From Blautia parvula (GTDB taxonomy: Bacteria; Bacillota; Clostridia; Lachnospirales; Lachnospiraceae), in contig NZ_CP084061.1 in NCBI RefSeq assembly GCF_020215665.1, forward strand, positions 5,988,501-6,052,500: DNA of 64,000 bases. The letters are read 5' to 3'. A program made the position numbers and the translations under genes. Shown piece after piece: positions 8,548 through 16,537 of this stretch. How positions within the stretch are numbered: position 1 is the first letter of the stretch; each line of letters opens with the position of its first letter. Below the pieces are notes generated by a model. The model was not told the DNA's origin and did not search any database. It saw only the letters and a list, made by a program, of their open reading frames with translations.

Positions 8548-8578
8548 CCACAATACGAAACGGAGTTTCATAATGTGG
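8548..8578 (+). promoter_or_regulatory. Probable IclR/KdgR operator upstream of eda
   Basis: A 31-bp near-palindrome (12 of 15 pairs match) with inner half-sites GAAAC and GTTTC and outer CCACA/TGTGG. The GAAAC...GTTTC core is the one known from KdgR sites in enterobacteria. It starts 14 bp after the -10 box, so bound repressor would block transcription start or escape. Confidence 0.7.
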
Positions 8579-8659
8579 AATAAACAAACACGAATAGGCA
8601 AACACAGCAAGGCCCATAAAACGAAAAATCAATCAATCATTCATTTCAAGGAGGAAGTT

Positions 8660-9295
8660 ATGAACGCAATCTTAGAACAGCTTTCAAAATTCGGTGTTGT
8701 ACCGGTAGTCGTATTAAACGAGGTCAAAGATGCAGAGCCGCTGGCAAAAGCATTATGTGAGGGAGGACTTCCCTGTGCGGAGGTAACATTCCGTACCGCA
8801 GCAGCCGAGGAATCTATCCGCACCATGACAGAGAAATTCCCGGAGATGCTGGTAGGTGCCGGTACAGTCCTGACCACAGAGCAGGTGGACCGCGCAGTTG
8901 CAGCAGGCGCCAAATTCATTGTAAGCCCGGGATTTGATCCGGAGATCGTGGACTACTGCCTGAATAAAGATATTCTGGTTCTGCCCGGATGCGTAACTCC
9001 TTCTGAAGTGGCACAGGGCGTGAAACGCGGCCTGAAAGTTCTGAAATTCTTCCCGGCTGAGCAGTACGGCGGAGTATCCACGATCAAAGCTATGGCAGCA
9101 GCCTATGTGGGAATCAAATTCATGCCTACTGGCGGCATCAATCCTAAGAATGTAAAAGATTACCTGACCTGCGACAAAATCTTCGCATGCGGCGGAAGCT
9201 GGATGGTAAAAGGTGATCTGATTGCAGCAGGAGAGTTTGACAAGATTAAATCCCTGACCGAGGAAGCCGTTGCCCTGGTAAAGGAAGTAAGATAA
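8660..9295 (+). CDS. eda: 2-dehydro-3-deoxy-phosphogluconate aldolase (KDPG/KHG aldolase)
   Basis: 211 aa from ATG 8660 after AAGGAGG. It is a class I aldolase that splits 2-keto-3-deoxy-6-phosphogluconate to pyruvate and glyceraldehyde-3-phosphate. Glu41 in CAEVTFRT and the Schiff-base Lys129 in VLKFFPAE are the expected catalytic residues, and the phosphate-binding end MPTGGINPKN is intact. It is followed by kdgK in the same direction, 73 nt apart, giving the last two steps of uronate or ketogluconate breakdown. Confidence 0.95.
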   Translation: MNAILEQLSKFGVVPVVVLNEVKDAEPLAKALCEGGLPCAEVTFRTAAAEESIRTMTEKFPEMLVGAGTVLTTEQVDRAVAAGAKFIVSPGFDPEIVDYCLNKDILVLPGCVTPSEVAQGVKRGLKVLKFFPAEQYGGVSTIKAMAAAYVGIKFMPTGGINPKNVKDYLTCDKIFACGGSWMVKGDLIAAGEFDKIKSLTEEAVALVKEVR

Positions 9296-9368
9296 ATACA
9301 GGAGATATGTAACTGTCCATTACCCTTACAGTTACGGAAATATATTATTTCAAAGGAGAATTAAAAAA

Positions 9369-10394
9369 ATGGCAAAAAGAGTGATCACATTTGGTGAAAT
9401 CATGTTAAGACTGGCTCCGGAAGGATACTATCGTTTTGTACAGGCAGATACTTTCGGCGCAACATACGGCGGAGGAGAGGCTAACGTAGCTGTTTCCCTT
9501 GCTAACTACGGATTCGACGCAGCATTTGTTACAAAGCTGCCAAAACATGAAATCGGACAGGCTGCTATCAATTCTTTAAGAAAATATGGTGTAGATACAA
9601 CGGAAATCGCACGCGGCGGCGACCGTGTGGGAATTTATTTCCTTGAAAAAGGTGCATCCCAGAGACCCTCTAAGGTTATTTATGACCGTGCTGGCTCCTC
9701 TATCGCTACAGCAAAATCCTCTGACTTCGATTGGAAGCACATTTTCGACGGCGCTGACTGGTTCCATTTTACAGGAATCACACCGGCCTTAAATGATGAA
9801 GTAGCAGCCATCTGTCTGGAAGCCTGCAAAGCAGCCAAAGATGCAGGCCTGACCATCTCCTGTGACTTAAACTACAGAAATAAACTGTGGTCCAAGGAAA
9901 AAGCAGGACAGGTTATGGGTGAGATCTGCAAATATGTGGATGTCTGCATCGCAAACGAAGAGGATGCAGCCGATGTATTCGGCATCAAAGCAGCCAACAC
10001 AGATGTTACTACAGGTACTGTAAACCACGAGGGATACAAAGATGTTGCAAAACAGCTTGCTGACCGTTTTGGATTCTCAAAGGTTGCCATTACACTGAGA
10101 GAGTCCCTGTCTGCAAATGACAATAACTGGTCCGCTATGTTATATGACGGAAATGATTACTTCTTCAGCAAAAAATACAAAATGCACATCGTTGACCGTG
10201 TAGGCGGCGGTGACAGCTTTGGCGGCGGATTGATCTGTGCATGCTTAAACGGCTATGACGCACAGGCCACCATCGAGTTCGCAGTGGCAGCTTCCTGCCT
10301 GAAGCACTCGATCGAAGGTGACTTCAACATGGTTTCTATGGATGAGGTTTCCAAACTTGCAGGCGGAGACGGTTCAGGACGTGTGCAGAGATAA
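9369..10394 (+). CDS. kdgK: 2-dehydro-3-deoxygluconokinase (PfkB family)
   Basis: 341 aa. It phosphorylates 2-keto-3-deoxygluconate to KDPG, the substrate of the preceding Eda. The PfkB N-terminal glycine motif YGGGEANVAVSLANYG is at about 37-52, and the C-terminal ATP/anion-hole motif DRVGGGDSFGGG with its catalytic Asp is at about 276-287. The context (IclR-eda-kdgK) makes KDG the most likely substrate. AAAGGAG lies before the ATG. Confidence 0.9.
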   Translation: MAKRVITFGEIMLRLAPEGYYRFVQADTFGATYGGGEANVAVSLANYGFDAAFVTKLPKHEIGQAAINSLRKYGVDTTEIARGGDRVGIYFLEKGASQRPSKVIYDRAGSSIATAKSSDFDWKHIFDGADWFHFTGITPALNDEVAAICLEACKAAKDAGLTISCDLNYRNKLWSKEKAGQVMGEICKYVDVCIANEEDAADVFGIKAANTDVTTGTVNHEGYKDVAKQLADRFGFSKVAITLRESLSANDNNWSAMLYDGNDYFFSKKYKMHIVDRVGGGDSFGGGLICACLNGYDAQATIEFAVAASCLKHSIEGDFNMVSMDEVSKLAGGDGSGRVQR

Positions 10395-10452
10395 GGACAG
10401 AATAAATAGTTATAAATGATAGCCCTTTTGCCATGGGTGAACATTTAAATAA

Positions 10453-10483
10453 AAATGGGATGTTGTGAAAACAGCATCCCATT
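10453..10483 (+). terminator. Hairpin terminator after kdgK
   Basis: AATGGGATGTTGT (from 10454) pairs with ACAGCATCCCATT (to 10483), giving a 12- to 13-bp stem with a small loop and a short T-rich tail. It separates kdgK from the next kinase gene. Confidence 0.65.
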
Positions 10484-10590
10484 GTTTATAACAGCAGATC
10501 ATTTGGAAAGTATTCTCTGCTGAAACAGATTGGATGGGACAGCAGATTTATGGTTAGTGATAGATTAAGAGAATCAAGGAGGGTTTTAAG

Positions 10591-11613
10591 ATGAAAAAAG
10601 ATTTTGATTTGCTTTCATTAGGAGAGATTTTACTGAGGCTGTCACCGCCGGATAATGAGAGAATCGTGCGCGGTGAGACATTTCAGAAGCAGGTGGGCGG
10701 CGCTGAGTTAAATGTGGTGTCAGGTGCGTCTCTTCTGGGCCTCAGGACAGGAATCATATCCAAGCTGCCGGATAATGCTCTGGGTGTTTATGCCAAGAAC
10801 AGGGTTCGTTTCTGCGGAGTCAGTGATGACTATCTGGTGTATGACGAGGAGCCGGATGCAAGGCTGGGTATCTATTATTATGAAAACGGAGCATATCCCA
10901 GGAAACCAAGTGTGGTTTATGACAGGCGGCATGCGTCTTTCTGTAAGATTGGGGTGGAAGAGCTGCCGCAGGAGATGTTTGCAAGCACCAGGTGTTTCCA
11001 TACCAGCGGGATCACACTGGCGTTGTCGGAGAATACCAGGAATACGGCAGTGGAGATGATCAGGAAGTTTAAGGAGAATGGGGCGATTATTTCTTTTGAT
11101 GTGAATTTTAGGGGAAATCTCTGGACCGGGGCGGAGGCGAAAGAATGTATTGAGAAGATTCTGCCCTATGTGGATGTTTTCTTCTGTTCTGAGGATACGG
11201 CAAGGCTGACATTTTTGAAAGATGGGGATGTGAAGTCTATGATGAAGAGTTTTACGGAGGAATATCCGATTTCTATTGTGGCTTCTACACAGAGGATTGT
11301 GCATAGTCCTAAGGTGCATACGTTTGGGTCTGTGATCTATAATGCCAAGGAAGACAGGTACTATGAGGAGGAGCCATATCGGGATATTGAGGTTGTGGAC
11401 AGGATTGGGAGCGGGGATGCTTATATTTCCGGGGCGCTTTATGGGCTGCTGGCACATGAGTTTGACTGTCAGAAGGCGCTTCAGTATGGGAATGCGACCA
11501 GTTCTGTGAAGAATACGATTCCGGGGGATCTGCCTTCTTGTGATTTGAAGGAGATTGATCGGATTATTCGGAATCATATGGGGATGGGGGCGCAGGTGGA
11601 AATGGAACGATGA
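10591..11613 (+). CDS. Second PfkB-family sugar kinase, KdgK-like
   Basis: 340 aa, with a strong AAGGAGGG before the ATG. PfkB motifs are visible: VGGAELNVVSGASLLGL near 35-51 and DRIGSGDAYISGAL near 270-283, with the catalytic Asp in GSGD. It resembles the upstream kdgK in length and in the FDVNFRGNLW / CDLNYRNKLW segments, so it may use KDG or a related keto-sugar acid. The sequence alone does not fix the substrate. A terminator and about 200 nt lie between the two, so it may be expressed separately. Confidence 0.75.
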   Translation: MKKDFDLLSLGEILLRLSPPDNERIVRGETFQKQVGGAELNVVSGASLLGLRTGIISKLPDNALGVYAKNRVRFCGVSDDYLVYDEEPDARLGIYYYENGAYPRKPSVVYDRRHASFCKIGVEELPQEMFASTRCFHTSGITLALSENTRNTAVEMIRKFKENGAIISFDVNFRGNLWTGAEAKECIEKILPYVDVFFCSEDTARLTFLKDGDVKSMMKSFTEEYPISIVASTQRIVHSPKVHTFGSVIYNAKEDRYYEEEPYRDIEVVDRIGSGDAYISGALYGLLAHEFDCQKALQYGNATSSVKNTIPGDLPSCDLKEIDRIIRNHMGMGAQVEMER

Positions 11614-11666
11614 TGTAGGGACGTATAAAAGGAGACACAAAACGAAAGATGGTCGAAGGGGGACGC

Positions 11667-11955
11667 CCAAAGGGGAAGACCGGCAGGGGCAGCAGGCCCG
11701 CAGGGGGTTCTCCGGCTGATGCCTTCGTCGGCTAGTCTTGCTAAGAAAAAAATGAAGCCCCGGACAAGGCACCGGGCAGAACCGCAGTCCAGCCTTTATG
11801 GCTGAACTGCTCAACTGCCCTGAAATTTCGGATAGTAACCGAAATTTCTCCTTGTCCGGGGCTTCATTTTTTCCTAAGCAAGTCTACGCCTCCTACGGAA
11901 CACCAGCCGGAGAACCCCCTGCGGGCCTGCTGCCCCTGCCGGTCTTCCCCTTTGG
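11667..11955 (+). repeat. Nested giant palindrome with perfect 52-bp arms
   Basis: Arms at 11667-11718 and 11904-11955 are exact reverse complements over 52 bp. Inside, a second stem pairs GAAGCCCCGGACAAGG (11754-11769) with its complement near 11849-11866. A third stem (GGGCAG...CTGCCC) holds a small hairpin around TTTAT, and GAAATTTCGG / CCGAAATTTC forms a side hairpin at 11822-11848. The whole 289 nt can fold as one branched rod. It lacks the CACTTRGTG core of the other palindromic elements, so it is a separate type. It lies between the PfkB gene and ylmC; no ORF is supported. Confidence 0.8.
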
Positions 11956-11963
11956 CCTGAGAG

Positions 11964-12061
11964 CGTCGTTCGGGAGGAAAAGAGAGAACGTCGCTTGGAA
12001 GAAAAAGAGAGAACATCGTTCGGAAGGAAAAGAGAGAGCGTTATTCGGGAGAAAAAGGTGG
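11964..12061 (+). repeat. 25-bp tandem repeat, about four units
   Basis: Units start at 11964, 11989, 12014 and 12039. The common core is TTCGG-GG-AAAAGAGAGA with one to five differences per unit. The array begins 9 bp after the giant palindrome. The 25-bp period is not a multiple of three, and no reading frame with an RBS is evident. Confidence 0.8.
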
Positions 12062-12118
12062 AAATTGGACGGGGTGGGGGGCATAGGATAGGTAATAAGG
12101 GTGAATTTTGGTGGGATT

Positions 12119-12373
12119 ATGCGGGTTTGTGATTTGAGGCAGAAGGAAGTTATTAATATCTGTACTTGTAAGAGTCTGGGGTGTCCTCTGGATGTGGAGT
12201 TTGATCCTAAGACGGGGTGTCTGACGGCGATCATTGTGCCGGTGCCGGGGAAGCTTTGCGGGTTGTTTGGGCCGGCAAGTGAGTATGTGATTCCCTGGCA
12301 GTGTATCAGGCAGATTGGGGAGGATATCATTCTGGTGGAGATCAAGGAGGATAAGTTTCTAAAGAAAGAATAA
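12119..12373 (+). CDS. YlmC/YmxH family sporulation protein (PRC-barrel)
   Basis: 84 aa from ATG 12119 (MRVCDLRQKEVINICT), with GGTGG just upstream; the GTG at 12101 has no room for an RBS. A single PRC-barrel-like fold includes LGCPLDVEFDP and VIPWQCIRQIGEDIILVE. In Clostridia this gene commonly sits next to sigG; here sigG is 6.5 kb away on the opposite strand. Its molecular function in sporulation is not known. Confidence 0.85.
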   Translation: MRVCDLRQKEVINICTCKSLGCPLDVEFDPKTGCLTAIIVPVPGKLCGLFGPASEYVIPWQCIRQIGEDIILVEIKEDKFLKKE

Positions 12374-12395
12374 GAATTTACGCGGAGGTGGTTCC

Positions 12396-12424
12396 TTGAC
12401 ACGCTTTTTCTGTTGAAGTATGAT
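12396..12424 (+). promoter_or_regulatory. Sigma-A promoter before GtrII-like gene
   Basis: TTGACA at 12396-12401 and TATGAT at 12419-12424, spacer 17 bp, start codon 28 bp downstream. Confidence 0.7.
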
Positions 12425-12451
12425 AGAGGGCAGTAATAAGGAGGGGAACCA

Positions 12452-13984
12452 ATGAAGGGATTTTTGGTGAAGTATAAGAGAGCGTTTCTGTTCTCACTGG
12501 TGTTTTCTCTTGTTTGTTTTGGGTTTATGCTGACGCATTTTACCATAACGATCGATGAGGAAACTTGGATTCTGGCAAATCAGCCGTCGCTTTTGTGGCT
12601 TTTGCAGGGGAGATTTTCAGTCTGGCTGTTTGATCTGGTTTTTACAAGGGAAGGGAATTTTGCTCCGTTTCTCTGGGATTTCCTTTCGGTGGTGTGCTGG
12701 CATTTTTCAGGGGTTGTATTTGCCTATGCGCTGCTGGGTAAGGAAAAGGTCAAAGAGTGGCAGATGTTTTTCTTTACGGCCTATTATGCGTCACTGCCGT
12801 TTGTGGTGGGAGAGATTCTTTCTTTTTCCATGTTCAATCTGCAGGTGTGTACAGCAATGGTGGCTGTGGCTTTTGGGTTTGTGTACAGTATCCGGTTTGT
12901 GGAGGGCAGGGGGAAAAAGGATGCAGGTCTTGCATTTTTGCTGCTGCTGTACAGTTTTGCTATTTATCAGGCATTGATCTGTGTGTATGTGACAGGGGTG
13001 GTGGCTTATTGTCTTCTAAAATTTGTGAAGAGGGAAGAGAAGGGGCTGCTGCGGTTTATTGTGACCTGTGCGGTGCTCTGCGCTGCGGCTGCTGCGGTAT
13101 ATTATGGGATTGATATGATCATCTGGCATTTTTCAGGGACTGCCGGGTATCTGGAGGAGAATTATATCGGCTGGTTCAGTGAGAACTGGAAGGCAATGTT
13201 CGCGGCTTCCGTTCTCAATGTGGGCAGGGTCTCTTTTTCCATTCCCTATGAGGGAGAATATATTTACGGCGGAGAGGTGATCCGCTGTGTGACAGTGCTC
13301 TTTGTAATCTATGCTGTCTGGCTGTTTTTTAGGCGCAGAGGGGCAAAGGATAAGCTTGGGGTATTTTTCTATACGGCTGCTCTTTGTATTGCACCCTTTG
13401 TTATGTATCTGCTTTTGGCAACCTACAAGACCCATGGCAGGATGCTTCTGGCAATTCCCCTGGCGGGTGCTGTGCAGATTTATCTTATATTCAGTGCGAT
13501 CAGGAGAAATGTGGTAAAGAAGGCCATGATCGTGCTTGTGTCTTATCTGCTGTTTCTGAACGCGAGGAATATGAATATGATCTATTATTATGGAAGTATT
13601 GCCTATCAGAGGGATGTGACCACAGCGTCCCAGCTCATGTATGACATCCAGAGAGCTGGCATGGACTACCATGCAAAGCCCATAGCTTTTGTGGGGATGG
13701 TACAGCCGGACGAGCTGCCTGTTCAGAAGTCGGATACACTGGGCGGCTCCATTTTCGCCTGGGATGAGGGAAATGTATCCAGAATGAAGGATTTTCTCCG
13801 AACACAGGGGTACGCAGTGACAGCGGCATCTGCAGAGATGATCGGAAGAGCCGCAGCGGAGGCGGAATCCATGACCTCATGGCCGCAGGAGGGCAGTATC
13901 CGGGAAGTGGATGATATGATCATTGTAAAATTCTCACAGCCCACGGAAAAATGGTACAATGTAAATAATGTAGTGACAGAATAA
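12452..13984 (+). CDS. Multi-span membrane protein, probable GtrII-type glucosyltransferase
   Basis: 510 aa with about ten hydrophobic segments spread over residues 10-370 and a soluble C-terminal tail. After the first span the sequence TITIDEETWILANQPSLLWLLQGR resembles the start of GtrII/GT-C type transferases, with acidic residues in the first extracellular loop. Such proteins transfer sugars from a lipid carrier to surface glycans. The gene has its own promoter and terminator and no glycan-synthesis neighbours, so the acceptor is unknown. The family call is by pattern only. Confidence 0.6.
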   Translation: MKGFLVKYKRAFLFSLVFSLVCFGFMLTHFTITIDEETWILANQPSLLWLLQGRFSVWLFDLVFTREGNFAPFLWDFLSVVCWHFSGVVFAYALLGKEKVKEWQMFFFTAYYASLPFVVGEILSFSMFNLQVCTAMVAVAFGFVYSIRFVEGRGKKDAGLAFLLLLYSFAIYQALICVYVTGVVAYCLLKFVKREEKGLLRFIVTCAVLCAAAAAVYYGIDMIIWHFSGTAGYLEENYIGWFSENWKAMFAASVLNVGRVSFSIPYEGEYIYGGEVIRCVTVLFVIYAVWLFFRRRGAKDKLGVFFYTAALCIAPFVMYLLLATYKTHGRMLLAIPLAGAVQIYLIFSAIRRNVVKKAMIVLVSYLLFLNARNMNMIYYYGSIAYQRDVTTASQLMYDIQRAGMDYHAKPIAFVGMVQPDELPVQKSDTLGGSIFAWDEGNVSRMKDFLRTQGYAVTAASAEMIGRAAAEAESMTSWPQEGSIREVDDMIIVKFSQPTEKWYNVNNVVTE

Positions 13985-13989
13985 TGCGG

Positions 13990-14033
13990 ATGACCGCAGT
14001 GTGAAGAACAAACGCACTGCGGTCATTTTTTTC
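13990..14033 (+). terminator. Rho-independent terminator after GtrII-like gene
   Basis: ATGACCGCAGTG (13990-14001) and CACTGCGGTCAT (14015-14026) form a perfect 12-bp stem followed by seven T. Confidence 0.9.
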
Positions 14034-14053
14034 GGAAATGAATAAAAAACAAA

Positions 14054-14073
14054 TTGTATTGAAGTGCATACAA
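14054..14073 (+). promoter_or_regulatory. Inverted repeat, probable operator for arabinofuranosidase gene
   Basis: TTGTAT-N8-ATACAA, 48 bp before the abfA start. The TTGTA/TACAA half-sites recall GntR/LacI-type arabinose regulator sites (AraR uses TTGTACGTACAA), but no such regulator is encoded nearby. Confidence 0.45.
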
Positions 14074-14120
14074 GTGATACTCTATAGGTAAGAACTTTAT
14101 GAGGAAAAGGAGCATTCAGG

Positions 14121-15623
14121 ATGACAAAACTGGTGATTAACCCAAAGGTAAAGAAGAGTAAAATACATAAGGAGATTTACGGACATTTCTCTGAACATCT
14201 GGGAAGATGTATCTATGAGGGGCTGTATGTGGGAGAGGATTCCCCGATTCCAAATGTGAACGGTATGCGGACGGATGTAGTGGAAGCCCTGAAGGAAATG
14301 AAGATTCCGGTGCTGCGCTGGCCGGGGGGATGTTTTGCGGATGAGTATCACTGGAAGGACGGAATCGGGCCGAAAGAGAGCAGGAAGAAAATTATCAATA
14401 CCCACTGGGGTGGTGTTGTGGAGGACAACAGCTTTGGAACCCATGAGTTTTTTGAACTGTGCCGCCAGCTTGGCTGTGAGGCCTATGTAAACGGAAATGT
14501 GGGGAGCGGAACTGTGCAGGAAATGTCAGAGTGGGTGGAGTATATGACCTTTGACGGTGTTTCTCCCATGGCAGACCTGAGAAAAGAAAACGGACATGAG
14601 GAGTCCTGGGACGTGGCGTTCTTCGGTGTGGGAAATGAAAACTGGGGCTGCGGCGGAAATATGACGCCGGAGTATTACGGCAATGAATACCGCCGTTATC
14701 AGACCTATGTGAGAGATTATAAGGCGGATAAAAAGATATACAAAATTGCCTGCGGAGCAAATGTGGATGATTATGAGTGGACAGAGGGTGTGATGCATAC
14801 CTGTTTCCGCCACAGCCAGCCTTTCCAGCACGGATTTATGGATGGCCTTTCCCTGCATTATTACACGCACCCGGAGGGATGGGACATTAAGGGAAGTGCC
14901 ACGGATTTTGATGATAAGGTCTGGTACAAAACTCTGAGCAAAACACTTTATATGGAAGAGCTGATCAACCGTCACGGTGCCATTATGGACAAGTATGACC
15001 CGGAGAAGAAGATCGGAATGATCGTGGATGAGTGGGGGACCTGGTTTACCGTGGAGCCCGGCACAAATCCGGGATTTCTTTACCAGCAGAACACCATGAG
15101 GGATGCACTGGTGGCAGGCATCAATCTGAATATTTTCAACAAACACAGTGACCGTGTCCATATGGCAAATCTGGCCCAGCTTGTGAATGTTCTCCAGTCT
15201 GTGATCCTGACAGAAGGGGAGAAGATGCTGCTGACACCGACCTACCATGTATTTCACATGTATAAATACCATCAGGATGCGGATCTTCTGGAAAGCCGTA
15301 TCGACACAAAGACCATAGGAGCGGAGGCGGAGTATCAGGTGCCGAACCTGACAGAGTCCGTATCAGTGGATGCGGAGGGAGTGATGCATATAACAATCAC
15401 AAACCTTTCCCTGGATGAGGATTACGATGTGGATGCACTGATCCTGGAAAAACCTGTGACAGAGGTTAGAGGAGAGATCCTGGCGGAAGAGATGCATGCC
15501 ATGAATACTTTTGAGGAGCCGGAAACTGTTAAGGTGAAAGAGTTTAGAGATGTGAAGATCACGGACAAAGGAATTGCGTTTACCATACCTGCGTGCAGCG
15601 TGCTGCATCTGGCAGTAAAATAA
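14121..15623 (+). CDS. abfA: Alpha-N-arabinofuranosidase, GH51
   Basis: 500 aa, typical for GH51 intracellular enzymes; no signal peptide is seen. It releases terminal alpha-L-arabinose from arabino-oligosaccharides. The (beta/alpha)8 barrel carries the acid/base Glu173 in [11 protein letters not shown] and the nucleophile Glu304 in [22 protein letters not shown] near 65-78 is a family-conserved substrate loop, and a C-terminal beta-domain covers about 400-500. It stands alone between two terminators with an inverted repeat upstream. Confidence 0.93.
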   Translation: MTKLVINPKVKKSKIHKEIYGHFSEHLGRCIYEGLYVGEDSPIPNVNGMRTDVVEALKEMKIPVLRWPGGCFADEYHWKDGIGPKESRKKIINTHWGGVVEDNSFGTHEFFELCRQLGCEAYVNGNVGSGTVQEMSEWVEYMTFDGVSPMADLRKENGHEESWDVAFFGVGNENWGCGGNMTPEYYGNEYRRYQTYVRDYKADKKIYKIACGANVDDYEWTEGVMHTCFRHSQPFQHGFMDGLSLHYYTHPEGWDIKGSATDFDDKVWYKTLSKTLYMEELINRHGAIMDKYDPEKKIGMIVDEWGTWFTVEPGTNPGFLYQQNTMRDALVAGINLNIFNKHSDRVHMANLAQLVNVLQSVILTEGEKMLLTPTYHVFHMYKYHQDADLLESRIDTKTIGAEAEYQVPNLTESVSVDAEGVMHITITNLSLDEDYDVDALILEKPVTEVRGEILAEEMHAMNTFEEPETVKVKEFRDVKITDKGIAFTIPACSVLHLAVK

Positions 15624-15630
15624 GAGAAAA

Positions 15631-15662
15631 ACAGGGCGTTTTCCATGGGGAAAGCGCCCTGT
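15631..15662. terminator. Terminator between abfA and uppP
   Basis: ACAGGGCG and CGCCCTGT form a stem extended by TTTTCC/GGGGAAA, lying between the convergent genes abfA and uppP. Confidence 0.75.
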
Positions 15663-15667
15663 CTGCG

Positions 15668-16495
15668 TCATCCCAGGAAGGCAAAATAGAGGATGACGAT
15701 CATGCCGAGTATGATACGGTAGACACCGAATATTTTAAAGTCATGTTTTCTGATGTAACCCAGAAGCATGCGGATGGCAAAAATGGATACGACAAAGGAG
15801 ACAAAGGTTCCGATTAGCAGGAGAATCCATTCTTCCCCGGAAAACATGCCTGTTTTCAGGAAATATTTCAGCAGCTTCAGACCGCTGGCGCCGGCCATGA
15901 CCGGTATGGCAAGAAAGAAGGAAAATTCACTGGCTACATAACGGGAGCAGCCCAGAATGACAGCGCCCAGGATGGTTGCGCCGCTTCTGGAAGTTCCGGG
16001 AATTGCCGCCAGCACCTGGAAACAGCCGATGAAAAAGGCTGCCTGATAGGTAAGTGCCTCCAGAGAATCCATTGTCGGCTGTTTTTTTCTGCTCTCAATG
16101 ACAAGAAAGGCAATACCGTACAGGATCAGGGTTGCAGCGATTATGTATACACTGGACAGATAGTCCTCCAGAACCGTATCAAGGGGCAGTCCCGCAATCA
16201 CGATGGGAATACATCCCACAGCCACCTTTTTCCACAGTGTGTAGGTCTCCTGTTTTTCAGCGGCGCTTTTCTTTGGAGAAAGGGGGTTCAGCTTGTGGAA
16301 AAACAGGACCAGAACAGCCAGTATGGAGCCGAACTGGATCACTACTTTGAAGACTTCAAAAAATTCCGGTGTGGAGGTCATGGGCCAGATATTGTCAAAC
16401 AAGATCAAATGCCCCGTGCTGCTGATGGGCAACCATTCTGTGATACCCTGTATGATACCGAGAATGACCGCCTTTAAGATTTCAATAAAATCCAT
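15668..16495 (-). CDS. uppP: Undecaprenyl-diphosphate phosphatase
   Basis: 275 aa with about eight membrane segments. It dephosphorylates C55-PP to C55-P at the membrane for peptidoglycan and other wall polymers and can give bacitracin resistance. The two family motifs are present: GITEWLPISSTGH (Glu20 and His29) and PGTSRSG near 170. It lies 42 nt after thrS in the same direction, so read-through from the thrS T-box is possible. RBS AAAGGAAAAG. Confidence 0.93.
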   Translation of the reverse strand: MDFIEILKAVILGIIQGITEWLPISSTGHLILFDNIWPMTSTPEFFEVFKVVIQFGSILAVLVLFFHKLNPLSPKKSAAEKQETYTLWKKVAVGCIPIVIAGLPLDTVLEDYLSSVYIIAATLILYGIAFLVIESRKKQPTMDSLEALTYQAAFFIGCFQVLAAIPGTSRSGATILGAVILGCSRYVASEFSFFLAIPVMAGASGLKLLKYFLKTGMFSGEEWILLLIGTFVSFVVSIFAIRMLLGYIRKHDFKIFGVYRIILGMIVILYFAFLG

Positions 16496-16537
16496 GAATA
16501 CTTTTCCTTTCTGTGATGCCCGTCGTGAGTCGTGAGA

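Noticed and set aside
10720-11814. 364-codon minus-strand ORF opposite the second PfkB kinase
   Set aside because: Skewed composition (Arg, His, Ile, Pro), no RBS and running into the palindrome; the plus-strand kinase has PfkB motifs.
11893-12546. 217-codon minus-strand ORF over the tandem repeat and ylmC
   Set aside because: It crosses the palindrome and ylmC in antisense, with no RBS or recognisable domain.
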